Shown here: positions 16,948 to 25,052 of the stretch, in pieces
Layout of the letters: each line of letters begins with the position of its first letter
How positions within the stretch are numbered: position 1 is the stretch's first letter
Source of the DNA: Synechococcus sp. LTW-R
GTDB taxonomy: Bacteria > Cyanobacteriota > Cyanobacteriia > PCC-6307 > Cyanobiaceae
Direction: 5' to 3'
NCBI RefSeq assembly: GCF_014217875.1
Contig: NZ_CP059060.1
Location: forward strand, 1,240,001-1,304,000
Length of the DNA stretch: 64,000 nucleotides
Made by a program: the position numbers and the translations under genes
Notes under the pieces: model-generated
Told to the model about the DNA's origin: nothing
Database searches by the model: none
Seen by the model: the letters and a program-made list of their open reading frames with translations, nothing else

Positions 16948-17217
16948 CTAGAGCTCGTATTCCTCCTCGAAGCGCGCCATCAGGCCGTTGTAGAGGGCGA
17001 GGGTGCCTTCGGTTTCATCGCAGAAGCCCTTGACGCGGTAAGCCTCAATCAGATGGCTCAACGAGGCATGCACCTGGGCAAAGGCCTGGGCGAATTCGTT
17101 CTGAATATCTACGTCGCGGATGTCTCGGATCTTGGCTGTCATCAGCTCAACCTTGCGCTGAGCGACGACCATCTCCGCCTCCATCTCCTTGTTGAGTTTC
17201 CGGCGCTTGGCAGCCAT
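16948..17217 (-). CDS. Conserved small coiled-coil protein, function unknown
   Basis: An 89-residue helical protein starting MAAKRRKLNKEMEAEMVVAQ, with a charged amphipathic N-terminal half and 'GLMARFEEEYEL' at the end. ATG 17217 is preferred over the upstream start because the basic N-terminus follows it directly. Its TAG abuts the right att core, so before insertion this gene ended directly against tRNA-Arg. It belongs to the core genome. Confidence 0.6.
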   Translation of the reverse strand: MAAKRRKLNKEMEAEMVVAQRKVELMTAKIRDIRDVDIQNEFAQAFAQVHASLSHLIEAYRVKGFCDETEGTLALYNGLMARFEEEYEL

Positions 17218-17259
17218 CAATCCCGCTCTGGTTGAGCCCCACATCTACACCAGTGGGCA

Positions 17260-17499
17260 CTAGCGGTAGGGGATGCAGTCAAATCCGCGAGATGTCTTGC
17301 CATCACTGGGTGCTGCCGCGACCCAACGGCGACCAGCCACGATGCAACCCTTGAGGGTCGGCATCGGGACCTTGGTCACGGCGACGTCCCTGGGGCCGAC
17401 CCTGTGGGGTTCAAAGGTCGAGCGCACCAGCCAGGCCTCGTAGGCCATCGCGGCCGGCATGGAGGCCCCAACGAACGCGACCAGCAGCAGACGCCTCAC
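17260..17499 (-). CDS. Small exported protein, function unknown
   Basis: A 79-residue protein with an N-terminal signal (MRRLLLVAFVGASMPAAMA). The mature part carries two cysteines (GCIVAGRRWVAAA, FDCIPYR) that could form one disulphide. It lies between the coiled-coil gene and dnaJ on the same strand. No family is recognised. Confidence 0.5.
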   Translation of the reverse strand: MRRLLLVAFVGASMPAAMAYEAWLVRSTFEPHRVGPRDVAVTKVPMPTLKGCIVAGRRWVAAAPSDGKTSRGFDCIPYR

Positions 17500-17556
17500 A
17501 GCTCGACAGGTGCTCCGCGCACCCTGCCATGGGTGCCCGAGACGCGCCCGACGTCG

Positions 17557-18567
17557 TTACAAACGAGCAGCGCTCATCCAGTCCGCCCGGGGATCCACAC
17601 TGCGGGCCGCCCGGAGTTGCTCCAGTAGCTGACGTTCCTGGTCGCTGTAGCGGGCGGGTTGCTTGAGGCTGAGGCTGAGCAGCAGGTCCCCGCGGCCGCC
17701 CTTGGCCGGCCATCCCTTGCCCTTCAGGCGCAGGCTTCGGCCCACGGCCATCGCCGGGGGCACCGAGACGGTGGCTTCTCCGTCGGGCGTTGCCACCCGC
17801 ACTTCGCCGCCCAGGGCCAACTCGTCGAGGCTGAGGGGAAGATCCGCCTTGAGCTGATCCCCATCGAGGGTCCAGACCGGGTGCTCCTGGACCTGCAGGG
17901 TCAGATAGAGATCGCCGCGGCGGCCGGTTCCAGGCTGCAGATTCCCCTTGCCCTTCAGGCGCAGGCGACTGCCCGGCTTCACGCCAGCGGGGATGCGGAC
18001 CTGAACGCGTTCGTCATTCACCGCCAGGGTCCGCTCGCAGCCGCGGAAGGCCTCCGAGAACGACAGGGAGATGCTGGCCTCGGCATCGAGGTTGACCGGC
18101 GCGGCCTGACGGCCCGGGCCTCCCGCAAAGCCGCCACTGCCAAAACCACCGGGGAAGCCCGAGCCAAAGCCACCGAAGCCGCCCGGGGCTCCAGCAAATC
18201 CACCACCAGGGAATCCAGCGCCGCCACCACCGGGGCCGCCAAAGCGACCGAGGAGGTCATTGATGAAGTCGTCGAAGTTGCCATAGCGGCCGAAGTCCAC
18301 ATCGACACCACCGGGGCCAGGGCCCGCACCCGCCTGACTCCAGTACTGGCCGAACTGCTCGTAACGCCGGCGCTTATCAGGATCCGAGAGGACTTCGTAG
18401 GCCTCACTGACTTCCTTGAACTTCGCCTCGGCGCCCTTGTCCCCGGGATTCACATCGGGGTGGTATTGGCGGGCGAGCTTGCGGAAGGCCTTCTTGATCG
18501 TGTCCGCATCGGCACCACGCTCAACGCCCAGAACTTTGAAATAGTCGCGGTAACCGTTGGCGCTCAT
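17557..18567 (-). CDS. DnaJ/CbpA-type co-chaperone (type II, no zinc finger)
   Basis: Stimulates DnaK ATPase and hands over unfolded clients. Of 336 residues, the J domain spans about 6-72, with the HPD motif in '[20 protein letters not shown]'. A glycine/phenylalanine-rich linker (about 85-150) follows, then two substrate-binding beta domains with [18 protein letters not shown] and '[20 protein letters not shown]'. The CxxCxGxG zinc domain is absent, so this is a type II J-protein. Confidence 0.92.
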   Translation of the reverse strand: MSANGYRDYFKVLGVERGADADTIKKAFRKLARQYHPDVNPGDKGAEAKFKEVSEAYEVLSDPDKRRRYEQFGQYWSQAGAGPGPGGVDVDFGRYGNFDDFINDLLGRFGGPGGGGAGFPGGGFAGAPGGFGGFGSGFPGGFGSGGFAGGPGRQAAPVNLDAEASISLSFSEAFRGCERTLAVNDERVQVRIPAGVKPGSRLRLKGKGNLQPGTGRRGDLYLTLQVQEHPVWTLDGDQLKADLPLSLDELALGGEVRVATPDGEATVSVPPAMAVGRSLRLKGKGWPAKGGRGDLLLSLSLKQPARYSDQERQLLEQLRAARSVDPRADWMSAARL

Positions 18568-18714
18568 CGCAGCAGCGGGGAAGGACCGATCAGCGGCCCC
18601 TCAAGTGTCCCAGCCCTGGGGGGAATTGAGCGAGGGGTCAAACAGGCGGAAGGCCGAACGCGTGACCTGCCCCGTCATCGCCCTTAGGGTGCGGCGCACC
18701 ATTCACAAGCAGCC

Positions 18715-19152
18715 ATGGCCGGCCTTCGCAGCGTCCAACTCCTGGGACGCCTGGCCCTGAGTCTCGGACTGCTGATCTCTGCACCAGCGCTGCTGCCGGC
18801 GGCCCAGGCCGCCGAGGAACAACCGGCCGCCGCCAGCCCCTCAACGACGCGGCAGAAAGAACTGGCCGAGCACCTCAAGACCCGGGGATTTCTGGTCTAT
18901 GGGGCCTGGTGGTGCCCCCACTGCAATACCCAGAACGAGCTCTTTGGCGTTGAAGCCGTTGAGCTCCTGCCCTATGTCGAATGCGACCAAGAAGAGGAGG
19001 GCCGCCAACGCTGCATGGCCGCCAAGGTGCGGGCCTACCCAACCTGGGACTACCAGGGAGAGCGCCGCGAAGGCGTGATGAGCTTGGAGGAACTCGAGGT
19101 CTGGAGCGGCTTCCCCGCCGCTCAATCCGAGTCGGTGACGCCGAAGCAGTGA
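18715..19152 (+). CDS. Exported thioredoxin-fold protein with WCPHC motif
   Basis: A 145-residue protein with a signal peptide (cleavage after AAQAA, about residue 33) and a thioredoxin-like domain. 'VYGAWWCPHCNTQNELFG' carries the CPHC redox pair, and 'RAYPTWDYQG' supplies the cis-proline. The sequence resembles the thioredoxin domain found next to VKOR in cyanobacteria, so a role in oxidative folding of exported proteins is likely. The 3' end overlaps the convergent Nif11 gene by about 30 bases. Confidence 0.72.
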   Translation: MAGLRSVQLLGRLALSLGLLISAPALLPAAQAAEEQPAAASPSTTRQKELAEHLKTRGFLVYGAWWCPHCNTQNELFGVEAVELLPYVECDQEEEGRQRCMAAKVRAYPTWDYQGERREGVMSLEELEVWSGFPAAQSESVTPKQ

Positions 19153-19376
19153 ATGAGGGCGTCGCCCCAGGTGTTGACCCGCTGAAGCTGAGCATCGTCG
19201 GCCTGAGCTAAGGCCTCCCCATGGGCCCGGAGCACGGCCGGCTTGCTCAGGTTGAAACCGTGCTTCTCCGCAATCGTGAGGATGTCGTCCACACCCGTGG
19301 CGGCGTGGATGTGGTCGCGAATGGCCTGGTTATTGCCCACCTTGGAGAGGAAGGCCCGGAGATCGGCGGCGGACAC
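19122..19376 (-). CDS. Nif11-domain protein
   Basis: An 84-residue protein. 'DLRAFLSKVGNNQAIRDHIH' and 'DDILTIAEKHGFNLSK' match the Nif11 leader-peptide domain common in picocyanobacteria. The C-terminal end lacks a double-glycine cleavage site and a Cys/Ser/Thr-rich core, so it does not look like a lanthipeptide precursor. GTG 19376 gives the usual short N-terminus; ATG 19403 is an alternative. Confidence 0.6.
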   Translation of the reverse strand: MSAADLRAFLSKVGNNQAIRDHIHAATGVDDILTIAEKHGFNLSKPAVLRAHGEALAQADDAQLQRVNTWGDALIHCFGVTDSD

Positions 19377-19439
19377 GCAGCGCAACGCGAGAGTCCTCTC
19401 CATGCTGAAGAGGACGTCGTCTTTTGGCTGCGACTGCCC

Positions 19440-19625
19440 ATGAAATTGCATGTCGCCAATGCGGTCGCGGTGTCGCTGCTGTCGACAGCCGTCTTGGTGC
19501 TGGCCTTTAAGGAAGACCGCTGCGAACCCCCAACCCCAACCGCGGCGCCCCAAGCCACGGCCCAACCCACGCCCCAGCCGGCAGCGCAAAGACCAAGAAT
19601 TCGACGGGAGCTTGGGAAGTTCTAA
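19440..19625 (+). CDS. Small membrane-anchored proline-rich protein
   Basis: A 61-residue protein with one N-terminal hydrophobic segment (HVANAVAVSLLSTAVLVLAF). A hydrophilic tail rich in Pro, Gln and Ala (residues about 30-50) follows, ending 'RIRRELGKF'. It could be an anchored or exported peptide of unknown function. It is divergent from the Nif11 gene, with about 60 bp between starts. Confidence 0.4.
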   Translation: MKLHVANAVAVSLLSTAVLVLAFKEDRCEPPTPTAAPQATAQPTPQPAAQRPRIRRELGKF

Positions 19626-19633
19626 CGACAACA

Positions 19634-19659
19634 AAGCCGGCACCCAAGGGCACCGGCTT
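19634..19659 (-). terminator. Hairpin, possible terminator
   Basis: AAGCCGG pairs with CCGGCTT around a 12-nt interval that itself contains CCC/GGG. On the minus strand only a weak T-rich tail (TTTGTTGT) follows, so it may end transcription from the VOC gene side. Confidence 0.4.
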
Positions 19660-20003
19660 CGGAGAAATGGTGGGGTCGGAGCTTCTGAAGGAGGCACACC
19701 TGGGGCCAAAGGTCCAGGTGTCGAGCGGTGGGTCTCCTGGGGCACCTCAGGCGGTGCAGACGGAGTGCCGACAGCTCAGACGTGCAATTGGTGTCCGATC
19801 TGACGGCCCGCTCACAAGCGGTAGAAGACTGTTGGAGCAGGGGCCTTCGGTCAGCTCGCTCCTGGTGACTGGTTCGGTGGAGTGTCGGTCAAATCCGCCT
19901 CCGAGATCGATGAACCCAGCATCAAGGGAACCGAGGCCAAGGGCAATCGGGGTTCATACCCATTGCGTCCAGCTCCTCTCCGATTGAGAGTGGGCGATTG
20001 CCG
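19660..20003. other. Gene-free stretch
   Basis: About 340 bases in which I see no convincing gene on either strand, no tRNA and no strong hairpin. It includes GGT/GGC-rich short repeats near 19700-19760. Confidence 0.4.
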
Positions 20004-20444
20004 TCAGCGCAGGTCCTGGTCGCCGACTGAGGCCTCATCGGTGCGGCCCAACACCGCCTCGCCATCGGTGTAGTGCTTGAACTCCAGCCAGTTCGCGCTG
20101 GGGTCTTGCACAAAGAAGGTGTGATGCTCCAGCGGCCCTCCGGCGTAGCGGCACTTCGGCATCACCGCGAACGGACATCCCTGCGCGACCAGCTGATCGC
20201 GGAGCTGCTCCCAACGGGCCAACGTCGCAAAGACCAATCCGAAATGACGGGGATAAATCCCGACCTGCGGCAGCTCCTCGAGCCCCGGCGTGGATTGCAG
20301 GACCAACTGATGACCCTCGAAGTCGAGGATCGCGGCCTGATCACTGCGGCGTCCCGGCCGGCAGCCCAAGGTCCCGACGTACCAGTCGTGGCTGCGTTGC
20401 AAATCGACCGCCGGGATCGAAAGGTGAAAGCAAGGGCGCTCCAC
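20004..20444 (-). CDS. VOC-superfamily (glyoxalase/dioxygenase-like) protein
   Basis: A 146-residue metal-dependent fold of paired beta-alpha-beta-beta-beta modules. 'CFHLSIPAVDLQRSHDWYVG' opens the first module with a metal-ligand His. 'PLEHHTFFVQDPSANWLEFK' closes the second with His and Glu ligands. The substrate is unknown. GTG 20444 gives the family's normal length; further upstream the frame runs into the Cys-rich gene. The two genes are 10 bp apart and probably co-transcribed. Confidence 0.75.
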   Translation of the reverse strand: MERPCFHLSIPAVDLQRSHDWYVGTLGCRPGRRSDQAAILDFEGHQLVLQSTPGLEELPQVGIYPRHFGLVFATLARWEQLRDQLVAQGCPFAVMPKCRYAGGPLEHHTFFVQDPSANWLEFKHYTDGEAVLGRTDEASVGDQDLR

Positions 20445-20454
20445 CGTTCGCGGC

Positions 20455-20613
20455 CTAGCCCAGCACCGGCTTACAGAAGCGACCGCTGCAGCCCTGCCAG
20501 AACTGGGCATAGGGACTCAGGAGCGCGCCATGCAAGCTGCAAAATCCATGGCAGCTCGGATCCCCTTTGAGATAGGGACAACCCGAGCAGTGGAGCTGCA
20601 GTTGAGAGCGCAT
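20455..20613 (-). CDS. Small cysteine-rich protein
   Basis: About 52 residues: 'MRSQLQLHCSGCPYLKGDPS' followed by 'CHGFCSLHG' and 'GCSGRFCKPVLG'. Six or more cysteines in CxxC-like spacing suggest a metal or Fe-S site. The frame also opens upstream from 20676. It is immediately upstream of the VOC gene on the same strand. The product is not recognised. Confidence 0.5.
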   Translation of the reverse strand: MRSQLQLHCSGCPYLKGDPSCHGFCSLHGALLSPYAQFWQGCSGRFCKPVLG

Positions 20614-20824
20614 GGAGGCGAGATGAAGATCTCCCTTGGTGCCATGGGCAGGGACGGCGTGGGGAGAGTGGAACACGAACTTGTCCCCTTCAGGTGCGTA
20701 TCCCCGGTCTAGGAACGCTCTTGGGTTCCGGCCAACGGAAAGGAGGGAATCCAGACGCGAGCCTCCAGCCGGGGTGGCCGCAGTCCGGATCGATGGCTAC
20801 GACGGAACCAGTCGAAGCGATGCA

Positions 20825-20944
20825 GTGGAAGACGGACTCTTAGGGCTCGCCGGGCTCGTGATCCTCTTGGCCCTGGCCGGTTTTGGACTGCAGGAACTGG
20901 CCGTTGAACTCCGCAATGCCCAGGACCACCCCTCCACGGAATAA
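20825..20944 (+). CDS. Possible one-helix membrane peptide
   Basis: A 39-residue frame from GTG 20825. One strongly hydrophobic helix (LLGLAGLVILLALAGFGLQE) is followed by 'LAVELRNAQDHPSTE'. It is too short to assign, and no clear ribosome binding site decides the start. Confidence 0.35.
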   Translation: MEDGLLGLAGLVILLALAGFGLQELAVELRNAQDHPSTE

Positions 20945-20983
20945 CGCCGCGGCCGACTGGGGCACCTCGGCGCTAAAGGTGGG

Positions 20984-21187
20984 ATGGATGCCGCCCGATC
21001 CATGGCCCTTCAGCGACTGCGCTCGATCAAAAAGCGCCTGATTCAATCAATGGACCGCCTCACCCAGGGGGGCTCCAAACGGGCCAAGACCAAACGGATC
21101 ATCAGCCAGAAAAGCCAGGAGGCCTACGAGGTGGTCTGCGGTGTGGCCGGTTGCGTCCTCAAAAAACGAGACGCGCCCAAGACGTAA
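20984..21187 (+). CDS. Conserved small basic protein, function unknown
   Basis: A 67-residue lysine/arginine-rich protein ('RLRSIKKRLIQSMDRLTQGG', 'SQEAYEVVCGVAGCVLKKR'). It is followed by a strong terminator, which supports it as a real gene. It is the last core-type gene before foreign DNA begins. No domain is recognised. Confidence 0.5.
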   Translation: MDAARSMALQRLRSIKKRLIQSMDRLTQGGSKRAKTKRIISQKSQEAYEVVCGVAGCVLKKRDAPKT

Positions 21188-21208
21188 GTCGACCCATCGG
21201 ACTGTTCA

Positions 21209-21235
21209 CCGCGGCGGGAAGCCGCGGTTTTTTTT
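21209..21235 (+). terminator. Intrinsic terminator
   Basis: A perfect 7-bp stem (CCGCGGC/GCCGCGG) with a GGGAA loop and eight T residues. The truncated VirE gene starts four bases after the T-run, so the element fragment was joined at or next to this terminator. Confidence 0.9.
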
Positions 21236-21239
21236 GCCG

Positions 21240-22070
21240 ATGACGAAGATCACAGCGGCCTTCTTCAAGCGGTACCTGGTCTCTGCAGTGCAGCGGGTCT
21301 ACGAACCCGGTTGCCCGCAGAGGATCTTGCCCGTTTTGGTCGGGCCGCAAGCCATCGGGAAAACCAGCTTGGGCACTGCATTATTCGGCGAGTTCTATGG
21401 CGATGCCGTCAGCGGCAACGCATCACTCGACGTTGATGACATCACAGCCATGTCTCTGACGTGGTGCACCGAACTGGCCGAGCTAGACGGCCTAACTCGG
21501 AAGGCTCAAACGTCTTCGCTGAAAGCCTTCGTCTCTCGCACGCACGACCTCATCAGGAGGAAGTACCACCACAGTTCGGAGCGCATCCCCAGACGAAGCG
21601 TGCTCTTTGGAACTTCCAACCTGTGGCCGCTGAATGACCCAACAGGGTCGACGAGGTTCTGCCTGATCTCGCTGGGCAAAAAACCACTCCCCTTCAACGA
21701 AGTCGCTCAGCTGCGCGACAACATTTGGGCGAGGGCTTTGGTCCAGTACCGCGACGGCTACCAGCCATTTCCAACCGCTCAAGAGGCCAAGGAAATTGCT
21801 GAACGCAATGCCTGTTACGACCCTGAGGATCCGCTTGAAGGCAAGCTCAGGCGCCTAGTCGAGCGAAAGGCGAGCGCGCCATACATCACGTTGGACGAAG
21901 TGCTCGATTTCATCGGCGCAGATCCAACAGGCTCGCCACAACTAAGCGCACGGCTCAATGTCGTTATGGCGCAACTGGGCTGGGACAAAAAGCGCCTCAG
22001 GTTAAACGGCCAAGGGAAAGTCTCTGCGTACTGGCCTACGGCCAGGGAGGGCAGGGATGAAAGCGCATAA
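21240..22070 (+). CDS. N-terminally truncated VirE/SF3-like helicase (copy 2)
   Basis: A 276-residue relative of the helicase at 10750. The P-loop GPQAIGKTS is at residues about 35-43 rather than 161, so roughly 125 N-terminal residues are missing. 'CTELAELDGLTRK' (Walker B-like) and 'LNDPTGSTRFCLISLG' follow in the same order as in copy 1. Sequence divergence shows it is not a recent duplicate. It probably belongs to a decayed element and may still be an intact ATPase module. Its end overlaps the next gene's start. Confidence 0.7.
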   Translation: MTKITAAFFKRYLVSAVQRVYEPGCPQRILPVLVGPQAIGKTSLGTALFGEFYGDAVSGNASLDVDDITAMSLTWCTELAELDGLTRKAQTSSLKAFVSRTHDLIRRKYHHSSERIPRRSVLFGTSNLWPLNDPTGSTRFCLISLGKKPLPFNEVAQLRDNIWARALVQYRDGYQPFPTAQEAKEIAERNACYDPEDPLEGKLRRLVERKASAPYITLDEVLDFIGADPTGSPQLSARLNVVMAQLGWDKKRLRLNGQGKVSAYWPTAREGRDESA

Positions 22071-22575
22071 CTCCCCTCACTACCTACCCCCTCTCTCTCC
22101 AGTTATGGACAAAACCCCTGTCCACCCTGTCCACCAATCAACTAATCCCATGAACTCAGAAGCACCTCTCATCAACCACCACCGCTTCACGGACTGCATC
22201 GGATCCCCCAGCCGCTACCGGCCAATCGATTCACGGCATCAGCTCATCGATCTCTACTTGGCGGTGAATAACCCCAACGCCAAATGGGAGACGGAGGAGA
22301 AATCAGCAGCCGACGATCGGCTAGACGCCTGGGAGTTCGACCTTGAGGAATACATCAGCAAGCATGACCGACTGCCCTGTGGATGCGAACACCGTCGACC
22401 AGGCTGGTTTGAGTACATGGATGAGCTGGTCATTGCGATCGGCCACAAGGGCAACTACCTGTGGAGGGTGGACCTAGATCGCAACGGCAACACCAAGGAC
22501 AGCGAGGTGTTCACGTCGCTTGAGAATGCCTGCATGTTTATCCAGGGCTTCAAGTACGAGGCTTCTCATTACTAG
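22057..22575 (+). CDS. Hypothetical protein linked to the helicase fragment
   Basis: Up to 172 residues from ATG 22057, which overlaps the helicase stop. The first 30 residues are low-complexity, so ATG 22105 or 22150 may be the real start. The C-terminal half looks like a compact domain ('AWEFDLEEYISKHDRLPCGC', 'GWFEYMDELVIAIGHKGNYLWRVDL'). No family is recognised; it is probably element-derived. Confidence 0.5.
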   Translation: MKAHNSPHYLPPLSPVMDKTPVHPVHQSTNPMNSEAPLINHHRFTDCIGSPSRYRPIDSRHQLIDLYLAVNNPNAKWETEEKSAADDRLDAWEFDLEEYISKHDRLPCGCEHRRPGWFEYMDELVIAIGHKGNYLWRVDLDRNGNTKDSEVFTSLENACMFIQGFKYEASHY

Positions 22576-22603
22576 ACATAGGGCCATCTGGCCCTAGTCC
22601 CTA

Positions 22604-22630
22604 CCCCCGGGGTTCGACCTCGGGGGCTTT
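22604..22630 (+). terminator. Probable terminator
   Basis: CCCCCG pairs with CGGGGG around an 11-nt loop, followed by CTTTCTT. A second perfect 7-bp hairpin (AGGGCCA/TGGCCCT) sits just upstream at 22580-22595. Confidence 0.6.
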
Positions 22631-22840
22631 CTTGTGACGTAACCAGCCTTACGGACCAGGCGTCTCAAAACCGCTGGCACAACAGCTCACCGACCCACTG
22701 CTCAGTAGCGGGGAGTGTTGAGGTGGGGGAGTTTGGCACTCCCCCGTCTCGGATCACGTAGGAACGACCACCGTGTCCTCAGCGGTTATGGCCTTAGTGT
22801 TGCCGTCAGTGCAAGGGGGTGGCACATCCACAATGAAGAG

Positions 22841-23074
22841 ATGACCAAAGTCGCTGCTGCTGTACTGCTTGCTTCGTCTCTCATTGCTACAGGCGTTCGA
22901 GCAGAAGAACCGGACGGCAACTACACCTTTGCCACTAAGGCAGAAGCCCTGCAACGGGCAAAGGAGACGGGCTGCGAAGGCGCTTACGAATGGTTTGGTG
23001 TCTGGTCACCCTGTGAAGAAGACGGTGGCGAAGACGATCACAGCGGCCATGACCACAGCGGTCACAGCCACTAA
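22841..23074 (+). CDS. Exported DUF3721-like protein with histidine-rich tail
   Basis: A 77-residue protein with a signal peptide (MTKVAAAVLLASSLIATGVRA). The motif 'KAEALQRAKETGCEGAYEWF', then WSPC, matches the two-cysteine DUF3721 pattern of marine picocyanobacteria. The C-terminus adds DDHSGHDHSGHSH, which could bind zinc or copper. The nearby CobW cluster makes a metal-related periplasmic role plausible, but that is inference. Confidence 0.65.
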   Translation: MTKVAAAVLLASSLIATGVRAEEPDGNYTFATKAEALQRAKETGCEGAYEWFGVWSPCEEDGGEDDHSGHDHSGHSH

Positions 23075-23118
23075 TCCGCAGATCCCTGCCGGTGGTTCTG
23101 AAGACGAGGAGTAGGGCC

Positions 23119-23145
23119 AAAAAAAGAGGCGGGTTCCACCCCGCC
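23119..23145 (-). terminator. Reverse intrinsic terminator
   Basis: On the minus strand GGCGGG/CCCGCC forms the stem, followed by CTCTTTTTTT. Confidence 0.65.
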
Positions 23146-23314
23146 CCAGGTTCTCCCTTGAAACCCATTCGAAGGTCTCGGATCGATAGTGCGGCCAGCA
23201 CTTAGTTGGTGACGTCTCTTTGGTCACCAATTGAGCGTTGTGTGTGGGACTACGGACTAGGCCTGAGGTTCTCGAAGCAGCCAGTCGTAGGCGACCCGTA
23301 GGCGACCAGTCAAG

Positions 23315-23350
23315 AAAAAACCTCCCTGGGATGACTAGCCACGGAGGTTT
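23315..23350 (-). terminator. Reverse intrinsic terminator
   Basis: AAACCTCC pairs with GGAGGTTT around a 17-nt loop; on the minus strand a six-T run follows. Confidence 0.6.
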
Positions 23351-23668
23351 GCGCTCACAGCGACTGCGTCAGCGCTGCGTAGGTCTAAGAGCTTCGAGAC
23401 CGGCGTTGGGTGGGTGGAAACCGTCCCATTGATAAGGGCGGCAGCTGGCTAATGGTTTGATACCGCCGATACGAAGTAAGTCGTGCCCTGATGACTGCAC
23501 ACTCACTTGATAAAACCGGGATGAATGCGCTGCTTGCATGCTCCCAGGTGACTGGTTAATGCTTAAACCTGTTCATTACTTACCTGACATCGACTACAGT
23601 AGTCCAAATGCTTGAAAAAGGACATACCATGAACCTACGCCCGCAATCGTGGATAAAGCTATTGTCTG

Positions 23669-23881
23669 CTAATCATATTCCCACCAACCAATCAGCTTGC
23701 TGGTGTAAAAACCGGCCAAAGCGCTAATATTGACTCGCAGGAAAAGTGCAGCCAGTAAAAATAAGACTACTTTCTTGAGTTTCCGCAGGACTGGATCTGC
23801 GTGCTCATTCGCAAGCAGGTATACGGCAAAGATGCAGGCGAAGGTAATAGCGATTACCGGAAGCGGGATGCATGTATTCAT
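23669..23881 (-). CDS. Small two-helix membrane protein
   Basis: A 70-residue protein. Hydrophobic segments at about residues 6-24 and 38-60 are separated by 'NEHADPVLRKLKKVV', and the protein ends 'KLIGWWEYD'. CTCCTC lies upstream rather than a clear Shine-Dalgarno. Two reverse terminators downstream support transcription from this strand. No family is recognised. Confidence 0.4.
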   Translation of the reverse strand: MNTCIPLPVIAITFACIFAVYLLANEHADPVLRKLKKVVLFLLAALFLRVNISALAGFYTSKLIGWWEYD

Positions 23882-24180
23882 TTCGAGGAGGCTGCCTTCT
23901 GTTTAGTATGAGTTGTATCTGAAGCGAACATCGTTAATTGGTGTCTTCTTGAGATCTGGCATTTCCTGAAGGCGAGATAACGAGAGGCTCCATCAGACTT
24001 CTTCCGCTAACACGGGGTTAGCGAACTCGTATCGCATGGCATTAGCTCCTCATCTTCGCCAGGAAAGCGCACACCGAGAAGGGCGGCGTCCCCACCGCCC
24101 CCTCGGCACCTAACCCGTCAGAACGAAGGCAGGCTTTGTAGGTGTCGGCCCCCTTGATAGCTCGGTCGCTAGCTACTGCC
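23882..24180. other. Gap before helicase fragment
   Basis: About 300 bases without a recognised gene. The junction to the VirE fragment lies near its right end. Confidence 0.35.
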
Positions 24181-24906
24181 ATGAGCAGAAGCACCTGCAA
24201 CCGAGACGACTTCCTCAGGGATGCCACCGGCCACCGGCGCTTCCTAGTTATCGAGACCGGCCAAATCGATTGTGATCGGATTGAGGCTGATCGCGACCGC
24301 ATCTGGAAAAGCGCTGCCCTGGCCTATCAGGCGGGCGAGCGTCCGTTCCTGACAGCGGAAGACCAGCAAGCCAGCAACCAGCGAAACAAAGGCTTCGAAC
24401 TGGAGAACCCGTTCGAGGCAACCGTCGGTCGTTGGCTCCGGTACGGCACGATCCCGGGTGATCAGTTCACCTTCGATGAGTGCCTGGCGGGCATCGAACG
24501 GTGCAACCTTCAGGCGCCCGATCGCCACTACGTCAAAGAGGCATTGAAGGAGCACGGCTGCAAGCCGCCCAAGCAACAGACACGCCGCCACGGCGTGAAG
24601 GTCAGGCTGTGGACTCACTACCGTGCCGCCTCGGCAGCCTCACCATCTGCAAGGGGGCGTGAGGCGCCTCAACCAGCAGCGGCAGCAAAGAGTCCGGGCG
24701 ATTTGTCTCATGCCTCACCTCCTTTTAGTGAAAGGAGTGAAGGACAAGAAACAGGGAGGCATCAACAGTCCCTGCCCGGTTGTGCGGAAAAGGGTGAGGC
24801 GGCGAGACAACAGCTCAAACCCCCTGTGGGATCTGGGTTCGACGTTGACTCGGACAACTCCAAGCCCGAGACAATCCCGCCGCTCAACCTCGATTGCTCG
24901 TTCTGA
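24181..24906 (+). pseudogene. C-terminal fragment of a VirE-family helicase (copy 3)
   Basis: 241 residues that begin inside the helicase core. 'CNRDDFLRDATGHRRFLVIE' corresponds to the sensor region of the intact copy at 10750, and 'DRIWKSAALAYQAGERPFL' matches 'CRIWKAALLEYEKGTQPYL'. P-loop and Walker B are missing, so it cannot be a helicase. The last 80 residues are serine/proline/glutamine-rich, like the tail of the intact copy. It is a relic of another element. Confidence 0.75.
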
Positions 24907-25019
24907 GAACTGACCAACTTGCTGAGACAGAACACCTAGCGGAAGATGCAAGCAACGCTCATGGCAAGCGACACCAAACTTCCATGGGGACGAGACAGGG
25001 CAGCGACGGAGGCCAATAA

Positions 25020-25034
25020 TAAGAATGATTCTCG
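25020..25034. promoter_or_regulatory. Zur-like box upstream of the CobW-like cluster
   Basis: TAAGAATGATTCTCG contains the perfect 5-1-5 palindrome AGAAT-G-ATTCT and fits 10 of 14 fixed positions of a TGATAATNATTATCA-type Zur/Fur box. It lies 18 bases before the first gene, where a repressor would block transcription. Confidence 0.5.
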
Positions 25035-25052
25035 GATGTCGAGGAGGTTGCG

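Larger units (their letters stand above)
23075..23668. other. Gene-poor stretch with two reverse terminators
   Basis: No convincing gene. It holds two minus-strand terminator hairpins and a tandem 11-bp repeat (GTAGGCGACC twice, 23287-23307). Both terminators face transcription coming from the small membrane-protein gene to the right. Confidence 0.5.

Noticed and set aside
19122-19745. 207-codon version of the Nif11 gene
   Set aside because: The N-terminal extension is low-complexity and runs antisense through a small membrane-protein gene; the Nif11 domain starts near 19376.
23629-23727. 32-codon frame with AAAGGA upstream
   Set aside because: Too short, no recognisable pattern, and it overlaps the end of the membrane-protein gene on the other strand.
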